The notes beneath the pieces are model-generated. The model had not been told where the DNA came from, made no database searches, and worked only from the letters and a program-made list of their open reading frames with translations. A DNA stretch of 64,000 nucleotides from NCBI GenBank assembly GCA_031769625.1, contig JAUIMM010000135.1:9537501-9601500 (forward strand), given 5' to 3'. A program made the position numbers and the translations under genes. Position 1 is the stretch's first letter. Every line of letters starts with the position of its first letter. Source of the stretch: Taudactylus pleione. Its lineage: Eukaryota > Chordata > Amphibia > Anura > Myobatrachidae. Positions 16,816 through 34,500 of the stretch are shown here, piece after piece.

Positions 16816-19800
16816 ATTATAACAATCTAATATACATTCTAACATCCATTATAACATTCTATCATACATTCTAACATTCTAATATACATTCTAACATACA
16901 TTATAATATTCTAGTATACATTATAACATCCATAATAACATTCTAACATACATTATAACATTCTAATATACATTTTAACATACATTATAAAATTCAATCA
17001 TCCATGAAAACATTCTAACATACATTCTAACATTCTAGTATACAATGTAACATCCTTTATAACATTCTAACATACATTCTAACATTCTAATATACATTCT
17101 AACATCCATTATAACATTCTAACATACATTATAACATTCTAATATATATTCTAACATCCATTATATCATTCTAACATCCTTAATAACATTCTAACATAGA
17201 TTCTAACAATCTAATATACATTCTAACATCCATAATAACATTCTAACATACATTCTATCATTCTAACATACATTCTAACATTCTAATATACATTCTAACA
17301 TCCATTATAATTTATAACATTCAAATATACATTCTAACATCCATTATAACATTTTAATATACATTATAACATTCTAATATACATTCTAACATCCATTATA
17401 ACATTCTAACATACATTATAACATTCTAATATACATTCTAACATCCATTATAAAATTCTAACATACATTATAACATTCTAATATACATTCTAACAACCAT
17501 TATAACATTCTAACATACAATACAACAATTTAATATACATTATAACATCCATTATAACATGCTAACATACATTATAACATTCTAACATAAATTCTAACAT
17601 TCTAATATACATTCTAACATCCATTATAACATTCTAACATCCATTTTAAAATTCTAATATACATTCTAACATCCATTTTAACATCAAAACATCCATTTTA
17701 ACATTCTAATATATATTATAACATCCATTATAATATTCTAACATCCATTAGAACATTCTAACATCCATTATAATATTCTAATATACATTATAACATCCAT
17801 TATAACATTCTAACATACATTATAACATTCTAATATACATTTTAACATCCATTATAACAATCTAACATACATTATAACAATCTAATATACATTATAACAT
17901 CCATTATAACATTCTAACATACATTATAACAATCTATTATACATTCTAATATCCATTATAACATTCTAAAATACATTATAACATTCGAATATACATTCTA
18001 ACATACATTATAACATTCTAGTATACATTATAACATCCATTATAACATTCTAACATACATTATAACATTCTAATATACATTTTAACATCCATTATAACAT
18101 TCTAACATACATTATAACATTCTAATATACATTCTAACATCCATTTTATCATTCTAACATCCATAAAAACATTCTAACATAGATTCTAACATTCTAATAT
18201 ACATTCTAACATCCATAATAACATTCTAACATACATTCTAACATTCTAACATACAATCTAACATTCTAATATACATTCAAACATCCATTATAACATTCAA
18301 ATATACATTCTAACATCCATTCTAACATTCTAACATACATTATAACAATCTAATATACATTCTAACATCCATTATAACATTCTATCATACATTATAACAT
18401 TCTAATATACATTCTAACATACATTATAACATTCTAGTATACATTATAACATCCATAATAACATTCTAACATACATTATAACATTCTAATATACATTCTA
18501 ACATACATTATAAAATTCAAACATCCATGAAAACATTCTAACATACATTCTAACATTCTAATATACATTGTAATATCCTTTATAACATTCTAACATACAT
18601 TCTAACATTCTAATATACATTCTAACATCCATTATAACATTCTAACATACATTATAACATTCTAATATACATTCTAACATCCATTATATCATTTTAACAT
18701 CCATAATAACATTCTAACATAGATTCTAACAATCTAATATTCATTCTAACATCCATAAAAACATTCTAACATACATTCTAACATTCTAAAATACATTCTA
18801 ACATTCTAATATACATTCTAACATCCATTATAACATTCAAATATACATTCTAACATCCATTATAACATTTTAATATACATTATAACATTCTAATATACAT
18901 TCTAACATCCATTATAACATTCTAACATACATTATAACATTCTAATATACATTCTAACATCCATTATAACATTCTAACATACATTATAACATTCTAATAT
19001 ACATTCTAACAACCATTATAACATTCTAACATACAATACAACAATTTAATATACATTATAACTTCCATTATAACATGCTAACATACATTATAACATTCTT
19101 ACATAAATTTTAACATTCTAAAATACATTCTAACATCCATTATAACATTCTAACATCCATTCTAACATTCTAATATACATTCTAACATCCATTATAACAT
19201 CAAAACATCCATTTTAACATTCTAATATATATTATAACATCAATTATAATATTCTAACATCCATTAGAACATTCTAACATCCATTATAATATTCTAATAT
19301 ACATTCTAACATCCATTATAACATTCTAACATACATTATAACATTCTAATATACATTTTAACATCCATTATAACATTCTAACATACATTATAACAATCTA
19401 ATATACATTATAACATCCATTATAACATTCTAACATACATTATAACAATCTATTATACATTCTAATATCCATTATAACATTCTAAAATACATTATAACAT
19501 TCGAATATACATTCTAACATACATTATAACATTCTAGTATACATTATAACACCCATTATAACATTCTAACATACATTATAACATTCTAATATACATTCTC
19601 ACAACCATTATAACATTCTAACATACAATACAACAATTTAATATACATTATAACATCCATTATAACATGCTAACATACATTATAACATTCTAACATAAAT
19701 TCTAACATTCTAATATACATTCTAACATCCATTATAACATTCTAACATCCATTCTAACATTCTAATATACATTCTAACATCCATTATAACATCAAAACAT

Positions 19801-22230
19801 CCATTTTAACATTCTAATATATATTATAACATCCATTATAATATTCTCACATCCATTAGAACATTCTAACATCCAATATAATATTCTAATATACATTCTA
19901 ACATCCATTATAACATTCTAACATACATTATAACATTCTAATATACATTTTAACATCCATTATAACATTCTAACATACATTATAACAATCTAATATACAT
20001 TATAACATCCATTATAACATTCTAACATACATTATAACAATCTATTATACATTCTAACATCCAATATAACATTCTAACATACATAATAACTTTATAATAT
20101 ACATTCTATCATCCATTATAACATTCTAACATCCATAATAACATTCTAACATACATTCTAACATTCTAATATACATTCTAACATCCATTATATCATTCTA
20201 ACATACATTCTAACATTCTATTATACTTTCTAACATCCACTATAACATTCTAACATACATTCTAACATTCTAATATACATTCTAAAATCAATTATAACAT
20301 TCAAACATCCATTTTAACATTCTAATATACATTATAACATATATTATAATATTCTAACATCCATTATAACATTCTAACATCCATTATAACACTCTAACAT
20401 CCATCAAAACATTATAATATACTTTCTAACATCCATTATAACATTCTAACATACAGTATAACATTCTAATATACATTCTAACATCCATTATAACATTCTA
20501 ATATACATTAAAACATTCATTATAACATTCTAACATCCATTATAACATTCTAATATACATTCTAACATCCAATATAACATTCTAACATACATTATAACTT
20601 TCTAATATACATTCTAATATCCATTATAACATTCTAACATACATTATAACAATATTGAATACATTCTAACATCCATTATAACATTCTAACATACATTATA
20701 ACATTCTAACATACATTATAACATTCTAATATATATTCTAACATCCATTATAACATTCTAACATACATTACTGCAATCTAATATACATTATAACATCCAT
20801 TATAACATGCTAACATACATTATAACATTCTAATATACATTCTAACATACATTCTAACATTCTAATAAACATTCTAACATCCATTATAACATTCTAACAT
20901 CCATTCTAACATTCTAATATACATTCTAAAAACCATTATAACATTCTAACATCCATTATAACATTCTAATATACTTTCTAACATCCATTATAACATTCTA
21001 ACATACATTATAACATTCTAATATACATTCCAACATGCATTATAACATTCTAACATCCCTTCTAACATTCTAATATACATTAAAACATTCATTATAACAT
21101 TCTAACATCCATTATAACATTCTAATATACATTCTAACATCCATTATAACATTCTAACTTACATTATAACATTCTAATATACATTCTAATATCCATTATA
21201 ACATTCTAACATACATTATAACATTCTAAAATACATTCTAACATCCATTATAACATTCTAACATACATTACAACAATCTAATATACATTATAACATCCAT
21301 TATAACATGCTAACATACATTATAACATTCTAATATACATTCTAACATCCATTATAACATTCTAACATCCATAATAACATTCTAACATCCATTATAACAT
21401 TCTAATATACATTGTAACATTCAAATACACATTTTAACATTCTAATATACATTCTAACATACATTCTAACATTCTAATATACATTCTAACATCCATTATA
21501 ACATTCTAACATCAATTCTAACATTCTAATATACATTCTAACTTCCATTATAACATCAAAACATCCATTTTAACATTCTATTATATATTTTAACATCCAT
21601 TATAATATTCTAACATCCATAATAACATTCTAACATACATTATAATATACATTGTAACATCCTTTATAAAATTCTAACATACATTCTAACATTCTAATAT
21701 ACATTCTAACATCCATTATATCTTTCTAACATACATTATAACATTCTAATATACATTCTAACATCCATTATATCATTCTAACATCCTTTATAACATTCTA
21801 ACATAGATTCTAACATTCTAATATACATTCTAACATTCTAATATACATTCAATCATCCATTATAACATTCAAATATACATTCTAACATCCATTATAACAT
21901 TCTATCATACATTATAACAATCTAATATACATTCTAACATCCATTATAACATTCTAACATACATTATAACATTCTAATATACATTCTAACATACATTATA
22001 ACATTCTAGTATACATTATAACATCCATTATAACATTCTAACATATATTATAACATTGTAACATCCATAATAACATTCTAACATACATTATAACATTCTA
22101 ATATACATTCTAACATACATTATAAAATTCTAACATCCATAATAACATTCTAACATACATTCTAACATTCTAATATACATTCTAACATCCATTATAACAT
22201 TCTAACATCAATTCTAACATTCTAATATAC
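16816..22230. repeat. 5,415-bp unit, copy B (mosaic of A and C)
   Basis: This is the middle copy, the same length as A and C to the base by all landmarks tested. At 17,038 (G) and 17,454 (A) it carries derived bases shared with C. At 17,860 (A), 20,227 (T) and 20,772 (T) it carries derived bases shared with A. The change of partner happens once, between 17,454 and 17,860. B also has private variants, for example around 17,645-17,680, at 18,694 (ATTTTAAC for ATTCTAAC) and near 21,158 (CTAACTTAC). See the recombination finding. Confidence 0.9.
17454..17860. other. Inferred crossover interval in copy B
   Basis: The interval lies between the last site where B agrees with C against A (17,454) and the first where B agrees with A against C (17,860). 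It contains private B variants near 17,645-17,680 (TTTTAAAATTC) but no other informative site that I saw. The placement depends on five shared-derived sites read by eye. Two further sites left of it (equivalents of 11,528 and 11,704) are A-private and are consistent but not informative for direction. Confidence 0.6.
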
Positions 22231-25200
22231 ATTATAACAATCTAATATACATTCTAACATCCATTATAACATTCTATCATACATTCTAACATTCTAATAT
22301 ACATTCTAACATACATTATAATATTCTAGTATACATTATAACATCCATAATAACATTCTAACATACATTATAACATTCTAATATACATTTTAACATACAT
22401 TATAAAATTCAATCATCCATGAAAACATTCTAACATACATTCTAACATTCTAGTATACAATGTAACATCCTTTATAACATTCTAACATACATTCTAACAT
22501 TCTAATATACATTCTAACATCCATTATAACATTCTAACATACATTATAACATTCTAATATATATTCTAACATCCATTATATCATTCTAACATCCTTAATA
22601 ACATTCTAACATAGATTCTAACAATCTAATATACATTCTAACATCCATAATAACATTCTAACATACATTCTATCATTCTAACATACATTCTAACATTCTA
22701 ATATACATTCTAACATCCATTATAATTTATAACATTCAAATATACATTCTAACATCCATTATAACATTTTAATATACATTATAACATTCTAATATACATT
22801 CTAACATCCATTATAACATTCTAACATACATTATAACATTCTAATATACATTCTAACATCCATTATAAAATTCTAACATACATTATAACATTCTAATATA
22901 CATTCTAACAACCATTATAACATTCTAACATACAATACAACAATTTAATATACATTATAACATCCATTATAACATGCTAACATACATTATAACATTCTAA
23001 CATAAATTCTAACATTCTAATATACATTCTAACATCCATTATAACATTCTAACATCCATTCTAACATTCTAATATACATTCTAACATCCATTATAACATC
23101 AAAACATCCATTTTAACATTCTAATATATATTATAACATCCATTATAATATTCTAACATCCATTAGAACATTCTAACATCCATTATAATATTCTAATATA
23201 CATTATAACATCCATTATAACATTCTAACATACATTATAACATTCTAATATACATTTTAACATCCATTATAACATTCTAACATACATTATAACAATCTAA
23301 TATACATTATAACATCCATTATAACATTCTAACATACATTATAACAATCTATTATACATTCTAATATCCATTATAACATTCTAAAATACATTATAACATT
23401 CGAATATACATTCTAACATACATTATAACATTCTAGTATACATTATAACATCCATTATAACATTCTAACATACATTATAACATTCTAATATACATTTTAA
23501 CATCCATTATAACATTCTAACATACATTATAACATTCTAATATACATTCTAACATCCATTTTATCATTCTAACATCCATAAAAACATTCTAACATAGATT
23601 CTAACATTCTAATATACATTCTAACATCCATAATAACATTCTAACATACATTCTAACATTCTAACATACAATCTAACATTCTAATATACATTCAAACATC
23701 CATTATAACATTCAAATATACATTCTAACATCCATTCTAACATTCTAACATACATTATAACAATCTAATATACATTCTAACATCCATTATAACATTCTAT
23801 CATACATTATAACATTCTAATATACATTCTAACATACATTATAACATTCTAGTATACATTATAACATCCATAATAACATTCTAACATACATTATAACATT
23901 CTAATATACATTCTAACATACATTATAAAATTCAAACATCCATGAAAACATTCTAACATACATTCTAACATTCTAATATACATTGTAATATCCTTTATAA
24001 CATTCTAACATACATTCTAACATTCTAATATACATTCTAACATCCATTATAACATTCTAACATACATTATAACATTCTAATATACATTCTAACATCCATT
24101 ATATCATTCTAACATCCATAATAACATTCTAACATAGATTCTAACAATCTAATATTCATTCTAACATCCATAAAAACATTCTAACATACATTCTAACATT
24201 CTAAAATACATTCTAACATTCTAATATACATTCTAACATCCATTATAACATTCAAATATACATTCTAACATCCATTATAACATTTTAATATACATTATAA
24301 CATTCTAATATACATTCTAACATCCATTATAACATTCTAACATACATTATAACATTCTAATATACATTCTAACATCCATTATAACATTCTAACATACATT
24401 ATAACATTCTAATATACATTCTAACAACCATTATAACATTCTAACATACAATACAACAATTTAATATACATTATAACTTCCATTATAACATGCTAACATA
24501 CATTATAACATTCTTACATAAATTTTAACATTCTAAAATACATTCTAACATCCATTATAACATTCTAACATCCATTCTAACATTCTAATATACATTCTAA
24601 CATCCATTATAACATCAAAACATCCATTTTAACATTCTAATATATATTATAACATCAATTATAATATTCTAACATCCATTAGAACATTCTAACATCCATT
24701 ATAATATTCTAATATACATTCTAACATCCATTATAACATTCTAACATACATTATAACATTCTAATATACATTTTAACATCCATTATAACATTCTAACATA
24801 CATTATAACAATCTAATATACATTATAACATCCATTATAACATTCTAACATACATTATAACAATCTATTATACATTCTAATATCCATTATAACATTCTAA
24901 AATACATTATAACATTCGAATATACATTCTAACATACATTATAACATTCTAGTATACATTATAACACCCATTATAACATTCTAACATACATTATAACATT
25001 CTAATATACATTCTCACAACCATTATAACATTCTAACATACAATACAACAATTTAATATACATTATAACATCCATTATAACATGCTAACATACATTATAA
25101 CATTCTAACATAAATTCTAACATTCTAATATACATTCTAACATCCATTATAACATTCTAACATCCATTCTAACATTCTAATATACATTCTAACATCCATT

Positions 25201-27645
25201 ATAACATCAAAACATCCATTTTAACATTCTAATATATATTATAACATCCATTATAATATTCTCACATCCATTAGAACATTCTAACATCCATTATAATATT
25301 CTAATATACATTCTAACATCCATTATAACATTCTAACATACATTATAACATTCTAATATACATTTTAACATCCATTATAACATTCTAACATACATTATAA
25401 CAATCTAATATACATTATAACATCCATTATAACATTCTAACATACATTATAACAATCTATTATACATTCTAACATCCAATATAACATTCTAACATACATA
25501 ATAACTTTATAATATACATTCTATCATCCATTATAACATTCTAACATCCATAATAACATTCTAACATACATTCTAACATTCTAATATACATTCTAACATC
25601 CATTATATCATTCTAACATACATTCTAACATTCTATTATACATTCTAACATCCACTATAACATTCTAACATACATTCTAACATTCTAATATACATTCTAA
25701 AATCAATTATAACATTCAAACATCCATTTTAACATTCTAATATACATTATAACATATATTATAATATTCTAACATCCATTATAACATTCTAACATCCATT
25801 ATAACACTCTAACATCCATCAAAACATTATAATATACTTTCTAACATCCATTATAACATTCTAACATACAGTATAACATTCTAATATACATTCTAACATC
25901 CATTATAACATTCTAATATACATTAAAACATTCATTATAACATTCTAACATCCATTATAACATTCTAATTTACATTCTAACATCCAATATAACATTCTAA
26001 CATACATTATAACTTTCTAATATACATTCTAATATCCATTATAACATTCTAACATACATTATAACAATATTGAATACATTCTAACATCCATTATAACATT
26101 CTAACATACATTATAACATTCTAACATACATTATAACATTCTAATATATATTCTAACATCCATTATAACATTCTAACATACATTACAGCAATCTAATATA
26201 CATTATAACATCCATTATAACATGCTAACATACATTATAACATTCTAATATACATTCTAACATACATTCTAACATTCTAATAAACATTCTAGCATCCATT
26301 ATAACATTCTAACATCCATTCTAACATTCTAATATACATTCTAAAAACCATTATAACATTCTAACATCCATTATAACATTCTAATATACTTTCTAACATC
26401 CATTATAACATTCTAACATACATTATAACATTCTAATATACATTCCAACATGCATTATAACATTCTAACATCCCTTCTAACATTCTAATATACATTAAAA
26501 CATTCATTATAACATTCTAACATCCATTATAACATTCTAATATACATTCTAACATCCATTATAACATTCTAACATACATTATAACATTCTAATATACATT
26601 CTAATATCCATTATAACATTCTAACATACATTATAACATTCTAAAATACATTCTAACATCCATTATAACATTCTAACATACATTACAACAATCTAATATA
26701 CATTATAACATCCATTATAACATGCTAACATACATTATAACATTCTAATATACATTCTAACATCCATTATAACATTCTAACATCCATAATAACATTCTAA
26801 CATCCATTATAACATTCTAATATACATTGTAACATTCAAATACACATTTTAACATTCTAATATACATTCTAACATACATTCTAACATTCTAATATACATT
26901 CTAACATCCATTATAACATTCTAACATCAATTCTAACATTCTAATATACATTCTAACTTCCATTATAACATCAAAACATCCATTTTAACATTCTATTATA
27001 TATTTTAACATCCATTATAATATTCTAACATCCATAATAACATTCTAACATACATTATAATATACATTGTAACATCCTTTATAAAATTCTAACATACATT
27101 CTAACATTCTAATATACATTCTAACATCCATTATAACTTTATAACATACATTATAACATTCTAATATACATTCTAACATCCATTATATCATTCTAACATC
27201 CTTTATAACATTCTAACATAGAATCTAACATTCTAATATACATTCTAACATTCTAATATACATTCAATCATCCATTATAACATTCAAATATACATTCTAA
27301 CATCCATTATAACATTCTATCATACATTATAACAATCTAATATACATTCTAACATCCATTATAACATTCTAACATACATTATAACATTCTAATATACATT
27401 CTAACATACATTATAACATTCTAGTATACATTATAACATCCATTATAACATTCTAACATATATTATAACATTGTAACATCCATAATAACATTCTAACATA
27501 CATTATAACATTCTAATATACATTCTAACATACATTATAAAATTCTAACATCCATAATAACATTCTAACATACATTCTAACATTCTAATATACATTCTAA
27601 CATCCATTATAACATTCTAACATCAATTCTAACATTCTAATATAC
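22231..27645. repeat. 5,415-bp unit, copy C
   Basis: This is the rightmost copy. It keeps the ancestral bases at 23,275 (T), 25,642 (A) and 26,187 (A). The last is shared with domain I, where CATTACAGCA also occurs near 1,951, 5,256, 8,637 and 10,205. Private variants include CTAGCATCC near 26,291, TTTATAAC near 27,139 and CATAGAATC near 27,221. The last two are missing from the 10-kb copy of this segment, so they arose after that duplication. The last ~1.25 kb (26,394-27,645) also forms the start of the 10.16-kb unit of domain III. Confidence 0.9.
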
Positions 27646-28550
27646 ATTCTAACTTCCATTATAACATCAAAACATCCATTTTAACATTCTATTATATATT
27701 TTAACATCCATTATAATATTCTAACATCCATTATAACATTCTAACATCCATTATAATATTCCAATATACATTCTAACATCCATTATAACATTCTAACATA
27801 CATTATAACATTCTAATATACATTCTAACATCCATTATAACATTCTAACATACATTACAACAATCTAATATACATTAAAACATCCATTATAACATGCTAA
27901 CATACATTATAACATTCTAACATACATTCTAACATTCTAATATACATTCTAACATCCATTATAACATTCTAACATCCATTATAATATTCTATAATACATT
28001 CTAACATCCATTATAACATTCTAAAATACACTATAACATTCTTATATACATTCTAACATCCATTATAACATTATAACATCCATTATAATATTCTAACATC
28101 CATTATAACATTCTAACATCCATTATAATATTCTAATATACATTCAAACATCCATTATATCATTCTAAAATACACTATAACATTCTAATATACATTCTAA
28201 CATGCATTCTAACATACATTATAACATTCTAACATACATTATAACATTCTAATATACATTCTAACATCCATTATATCATTCTAACATCCATAATAACATT
28301 CTAACATAGATTCTAACAATCGAATATACATTCTAACATCCATAATAACATTCTAACATACATTCTAACATTCTAATATACATTCTAACATCCATTATAA
28401 TATTCAAATATACATTCTAACATCCATTATAACATTCTAACATACATTATAACATTCTAATAAACATTCTAACATCCATTATAACATTCTAACGTACATT
28501 ATAACATTCTAATATACATTCTAACATCCATTATAACATTCTAACATACA

Positions 28551-31500
28551 TTATAAACATTCTAATATACATTCTAACATCCATTATAACATTCTATCAT
28601 ACATTACAACAATCTAATATACATTATAACATCCATTATAACATGCTAACATACATTATAACATTCTAACATAAATTCTAACATTCTAATACACATTCTA
28701 ACATCCATTCTAACATTCTAACATCCATTCTAACATTCTAATATACATTCTAACATCCATTCTAACATCAAAACATCCATTTTAACAATCTAATATATAT
28801 TATAACATCCATTATAATATTCTAACATCCATTATAATATTTTAATATATATTCTAACATCCATTATAACATTCTAAAATACACTATAACATTCTAATAT
28901 ACATTCTAACATGCATTCTAACATACATTATAACATTCTAATATACATTATAACATTCTAATAGACATTATAACGTCCATTATAACATTATAACATGCAT
29001 GATAACATTCTAATATACATTCTAATATCCATTTTAACATTCTAACATACATTATAACATTCTAATATACATTCTAACATCAATTATAACATTCTAACAT
29101 ACATTATAACAATCTAATATAAATTATAACATCCATTATGACATTCTGACATACATTATAACAATCTATTATACATTCTAACATCCATTATAACATTCTA
29201 AAATACATTATAACATTTTAATATACATTCTTTCATACATTATAACATTCTAGTATACATTCTAACATCCATTATAACATTCTAACATACATTATATCAT
29301 TGTAACATACATTATAACATTCTAAAATACATTCTAACATCCATTATAACATTCTAACATACATTATAGCAATCTAAAATACATTCTAACATCCATTATA
29401 ACATTCTAACATACATTATAACTTTCTAATATACATTCTATCATCCATTATAACATTCTAACATCCATAGTAACATTCTAACATACATTCTAACATTCTA
29501 ATATACATTCTAACATCCATTATAACATTCTAACATACATTCTAACATTCTAATATACATTCTAAAATCAATTATAACATTCTAACATCCATTTTTACAT
29601 TCTAATATACATTATAACATCCATTATAATATTCTAACATCCATTATAACATTCTAATATACATTCTTACATACATTCTAACATACATTATAACATTCTA
29701 ATATACATTCTATCATGCATTATAACATTCTACCATCCATTCTAACATTCTAATATACATTAAAACATTCATTATAACATTCTAACATCCATTATAACAT
29801 TCTAATATACATTCTAACATCCATTATAACATTCTAACATACATTATAACATTCTATTATACATTCTAATATCCATTATAACATTCTAACATACATTATA
29901 ACATTCTAAAATACATTCTAACATCCATTATAACATTCTAACATACATTATAACATTCTAATATATATTCTAACATCCATTATAACATTCTAACATACAT
30001 TACAACATTCTAATATACATTATAGCATTCTAATATACATTATAACATTCTAATATACATTCTAACATACATTCTAACATTCTAATATACATTCTAACAT
30101 CCACTCTAACATTCTAACATCCATTCTAACATTCTAATATACATTCTAACTTCCATTATAACATCAAAACATCCATTTTAACATTCTAATAAATATTATA
30201 ACATCCATTATAAGATTCTAACATCCGTTATAACATTCTAACATCCATTATAATATTCTATTATACATTCTAACATCCATTATAAGATTCTAAAATACAC
30301 TATAACATTCTAATATACATTCTAGCATGCATTCTAACATTCTAACATCCATTTTAACATTCTAATATATATTATAACATCCATTATAATATTCTAACAT
30401 CCATTATAACATTCTAACATCTATTATAATATTCTAATATACATTCTAACATCCATTATATCATTCTAAAATACACTATAACATTCTAATATACATTCTA
30501 ACATGCATTCTAACATACATTATAACATTCTAACATACATTATAACGTTCTAATATACATTCTAACATCCATTATATCATTCTAACATCCATAATAACAT
30601 TCTAACATACATTCTAACATTCTAATATACATTCTAACATCCATTATAATATTCAAATATACATTCTAACATCCATTATAACATTCTAACATACATTATA
30701 ACATTCTAATAAACATTCTAACATCCATTATAACATTCTAACGTACATTATAACATTCTAATATACATTCTAACATCCATTATAACATTCTAACATACAT
30801 TATAAACATTCTAATATACATTCTAACATCCATTATAACATTCTATCATACATTACAACAATCTAATATACATTATAACATCCATTATAACATGCTAACA
30901 TACATTATAACATTCTAATATAAATTCTAACATTCTAATACACATTCTAACATCCATTCTAACATTCTAACATCCATTCTAACATTCTAATATACATTCT
31001 AACATCCATTCTAACATCAAAACATCCATTTTAACAATCTAATATATATTATAACATCCATTATAATATTCTAACATCCATTATAATATTCTAATATATA
31101 TTCTAACATCCATTATAACATTCTAAAATACACTATAACATTCTAATATACATTCTAACATGCATTCTAACATACATTATAACATTCTAATATACATTAT
31201 AACATTCTAATAGACATTATAACGTCCATTATAACATTATAACATGCATGATAACATTCTAATATACATTCTAATATCCATTTTAACATTCTAACATACA
31301 TTATAACATTCTAATATACATTCTAACATCAATTATAACATTCTAACATACATTATAACAATCTAATATAAATTATAACATCCATTATGACATTCTGACA
31401 TACATTATAACAATCTATTATACATTCTAACATCCATTATAACATTCTAAAATACATTATAACATTTTAATATACATTCTTTCATACATTATAACATTCT

Positions 31501-34500
31501 AGTATACATTCTAACATCCATTATAACATTCTAACATACATTATATCATTGTAACATACATTATAACATTCTAATATACATTCTAACATCCATTATAACA
31601 TTCTAACATACATTATAGCAATCTAAAATACATTCTAACATCCATTATAACATTCTAACATACATTATAACTTTCTAATATACATTCTATCATCCATTAT
31701 AACATTCTAACATCCATAGTAACATTCTAACATACATTCTAACATTCTAATATACATTCTAACATCCATTATAACATTCTAACATACATTCTAACATTCT
31801 AATAAACATTCTAAAATCAATTATAACATTCTAACATCCATTTTTACATTCTAATATACATTATAACATCCATTATAATATTCTAACATCCATTATAACA
31901 TTCTAATATACATTCTTACATCCATTATAACATCCTAACATACATTATAACATTCTAATATACATTCTATCATGCATTGTAACATTCTACCATCCATTCT
32001 AACATTCTAATATACATTAAAACATTCATTATAACATTCTAACATCCATTAAAACATTCTAATATACATTCTAACATCCATTATAACATTCTAACATACA
32101 TTATAACATTCTAACATACATTATAACATTCTAAAATACATTCTAACATCCATTATAACATTTTAACATACATTATAACATTCTAATATATATTCTAACA
32201 TCCATTATAACATTCTAACATACATTACAACATTCTAATATACATTATAGCATTCTAATATACATTATAACATTCTAATATACATTCTAACATACATTCT
32301 AACATTCTAATATACATTCTAACATCCACTCTAACATTCTAACATCCATTCTAACATTCTAATATACATTCTAACTTCCATTATAACATCAAAACATGCA
32401 TTTTAACATTCTAATAAATATTATAACATCCATTATAAGATTCTAACATCCGTTATAACATTCTAACATCCATTATAATATTCTATTATACATTCTAACA
32501 TCCATTATAAGATTCTAAAATACACTATAACATTCTAATATACATTCTAGCATGCATTCTAACATTCTAACATCCATTTTAACATTCTAATATATATTAT
32601 AACATCCATTATAATATTCTAACATCCATTATAACATTCTAACATCTATTATAATATTCTAATATACATTCTAACATTCATTATATCATTCTAAAATACA
32701 CTATAACATTCTAATATACATTCTAACATGCATTCTAACATACATTATAACATTCTAACATACATTATAACGTTCTAATATACATTCTAATATCCATTAT
32801 ATCATTCTAACATCCATAATAACATTCTAACATAGATTCTAACAATCTAAAATACATTCTAACATCCATAATAACATTCTAACATACATTCTAACATTCT
32901 AATATACATTCTAACATCCATTATAATATTCAAATATACATTCTAACATCCATTCTAACATTCTAATATACATTATAACATTCTAATATACATTCTAACA
33001 TCCATTATAACATTCTTACGTACATTATAACTCTCTAATATACATTCTAACATCCATTATAACATTCTAACATACATTATAAACATTCTAATATAAATTC
33101 TAACATCCATTATAACATTCTAACATACATTACAACAATCTAATATACATTATAACATCCATTATAACATGCTAACATACATTATCACATTTCTAACATA
33201 AATTCTAACATTCTAATATACTTTCTAACATCCATTCTAACATTCTAACATCCATTCTAACATTCTAATATACATTCTAACATCCATTGTAACATCAAAA
33301 CATCCATTTTAACAATCTAATATATATTATAACATCCATTATAATATTCTAACATCCATTATAATATTCTAATATACATTCTAACATCCATTATAACATT
33401 CTAAAAAACACTATAACATTCTAATATACCTTCTAACATGCATTCTAACATACATTATAACATTCTAATATACATTATAACATTCATAATAACATTATAA
33501 CATCCATTCTAACATTCTAATATACATTAAAACATCAATTCTAACATTCTAACATCAATTCTAACTTCCATTCTATCATTCTAAAATCCATAATAACATT
33601 CTATCATACATTATAACATTCTAATATACATTCTAACATCCATTCTAACATTCTAACATCCATTATAACATTCTAATATACATTCTAACATCCATTATAA
33701 CATTCTAACATCCATTATAACAATCTAATATACATTATAACATCCATTATGACATTCTGACATATATTATAACAATCTATTATACATTCTAACATCCATT
33801 ATAACATTCTAATATACATTATACCATTCTAATATACATTCTAACATCCATTCTAACATTCTAACATCCATTATAACATTCTAATATACATTCTAAAATC
33901 CATTATCACATTCTAACATACATTATAGCAATCTAAAATACATTCTAACATCCATTATAACATTCTAACATACATTATAACTTTCTAATATACATTCTAT
34001 CATCCATTATAACATTCTAACATCCATAGTAACATTCTAACATACATTCTAACATTCTAATATACATTCTAACATCCATTATAACATTCTAACATACATT
34101 CTAACATTCTAATAAACATTCTAAAATCAATTATAACATTCTAACATCCATTTTTACATTCTAATATACATTATAACATCCATTATAATATTCTAACATC
34201 CATTATAACATTCTAATATACATTCTTACATCCATTATAACATTCTAACATACATTATAACATTCTAATATACATTCTATCATGCATTATAACATTCTAC
34301 CATCCATTCTAACATTCATATATACATTAAAACATTCATTATAACATTCTAACATCCATTAAAACATTCTAATATACATTCTAACATCCATTATAACATT
34401 CTAACATACATTATAACATTCTAACATACATTATAACATTCTAAAATACATTCTAACATCCATTATAACATTCTAACATACATTATAACATTCTAATATA

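Larger units (their letters stand above)
11401..27645. repeat. Domain II: three tandem copies of a 5,415-bp higher-order repeat
   Basis: Several independent rare landmarks recur at exactly 5,415 bp twice. AATATTGAATAC is at 15,235, 20,650 and 26,065. CCTTAATAAC is at 11,763, 17,178 and 22,593. A 7-bp insertion is at 11,896, 17,311 and 22,726. The left boundary is set where 11,401 and 16,816 start to agree (upstream they differ), and the right boundary where 27,646 stops agreeing with 16,816 and 22,231. By eye the copies differ at only a handful of positions per kilobase or fewer, with no length change between them, which implies recent amplification. Confidence 0.93.

Noticed and set aside
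34310..34325. Register break at TTCATATATAC
   Set aside because: It has the same length as TTCTAATATAC, so it is substitution and not an indel. The same form recurs at the 10,110-bp offset near 44,425.
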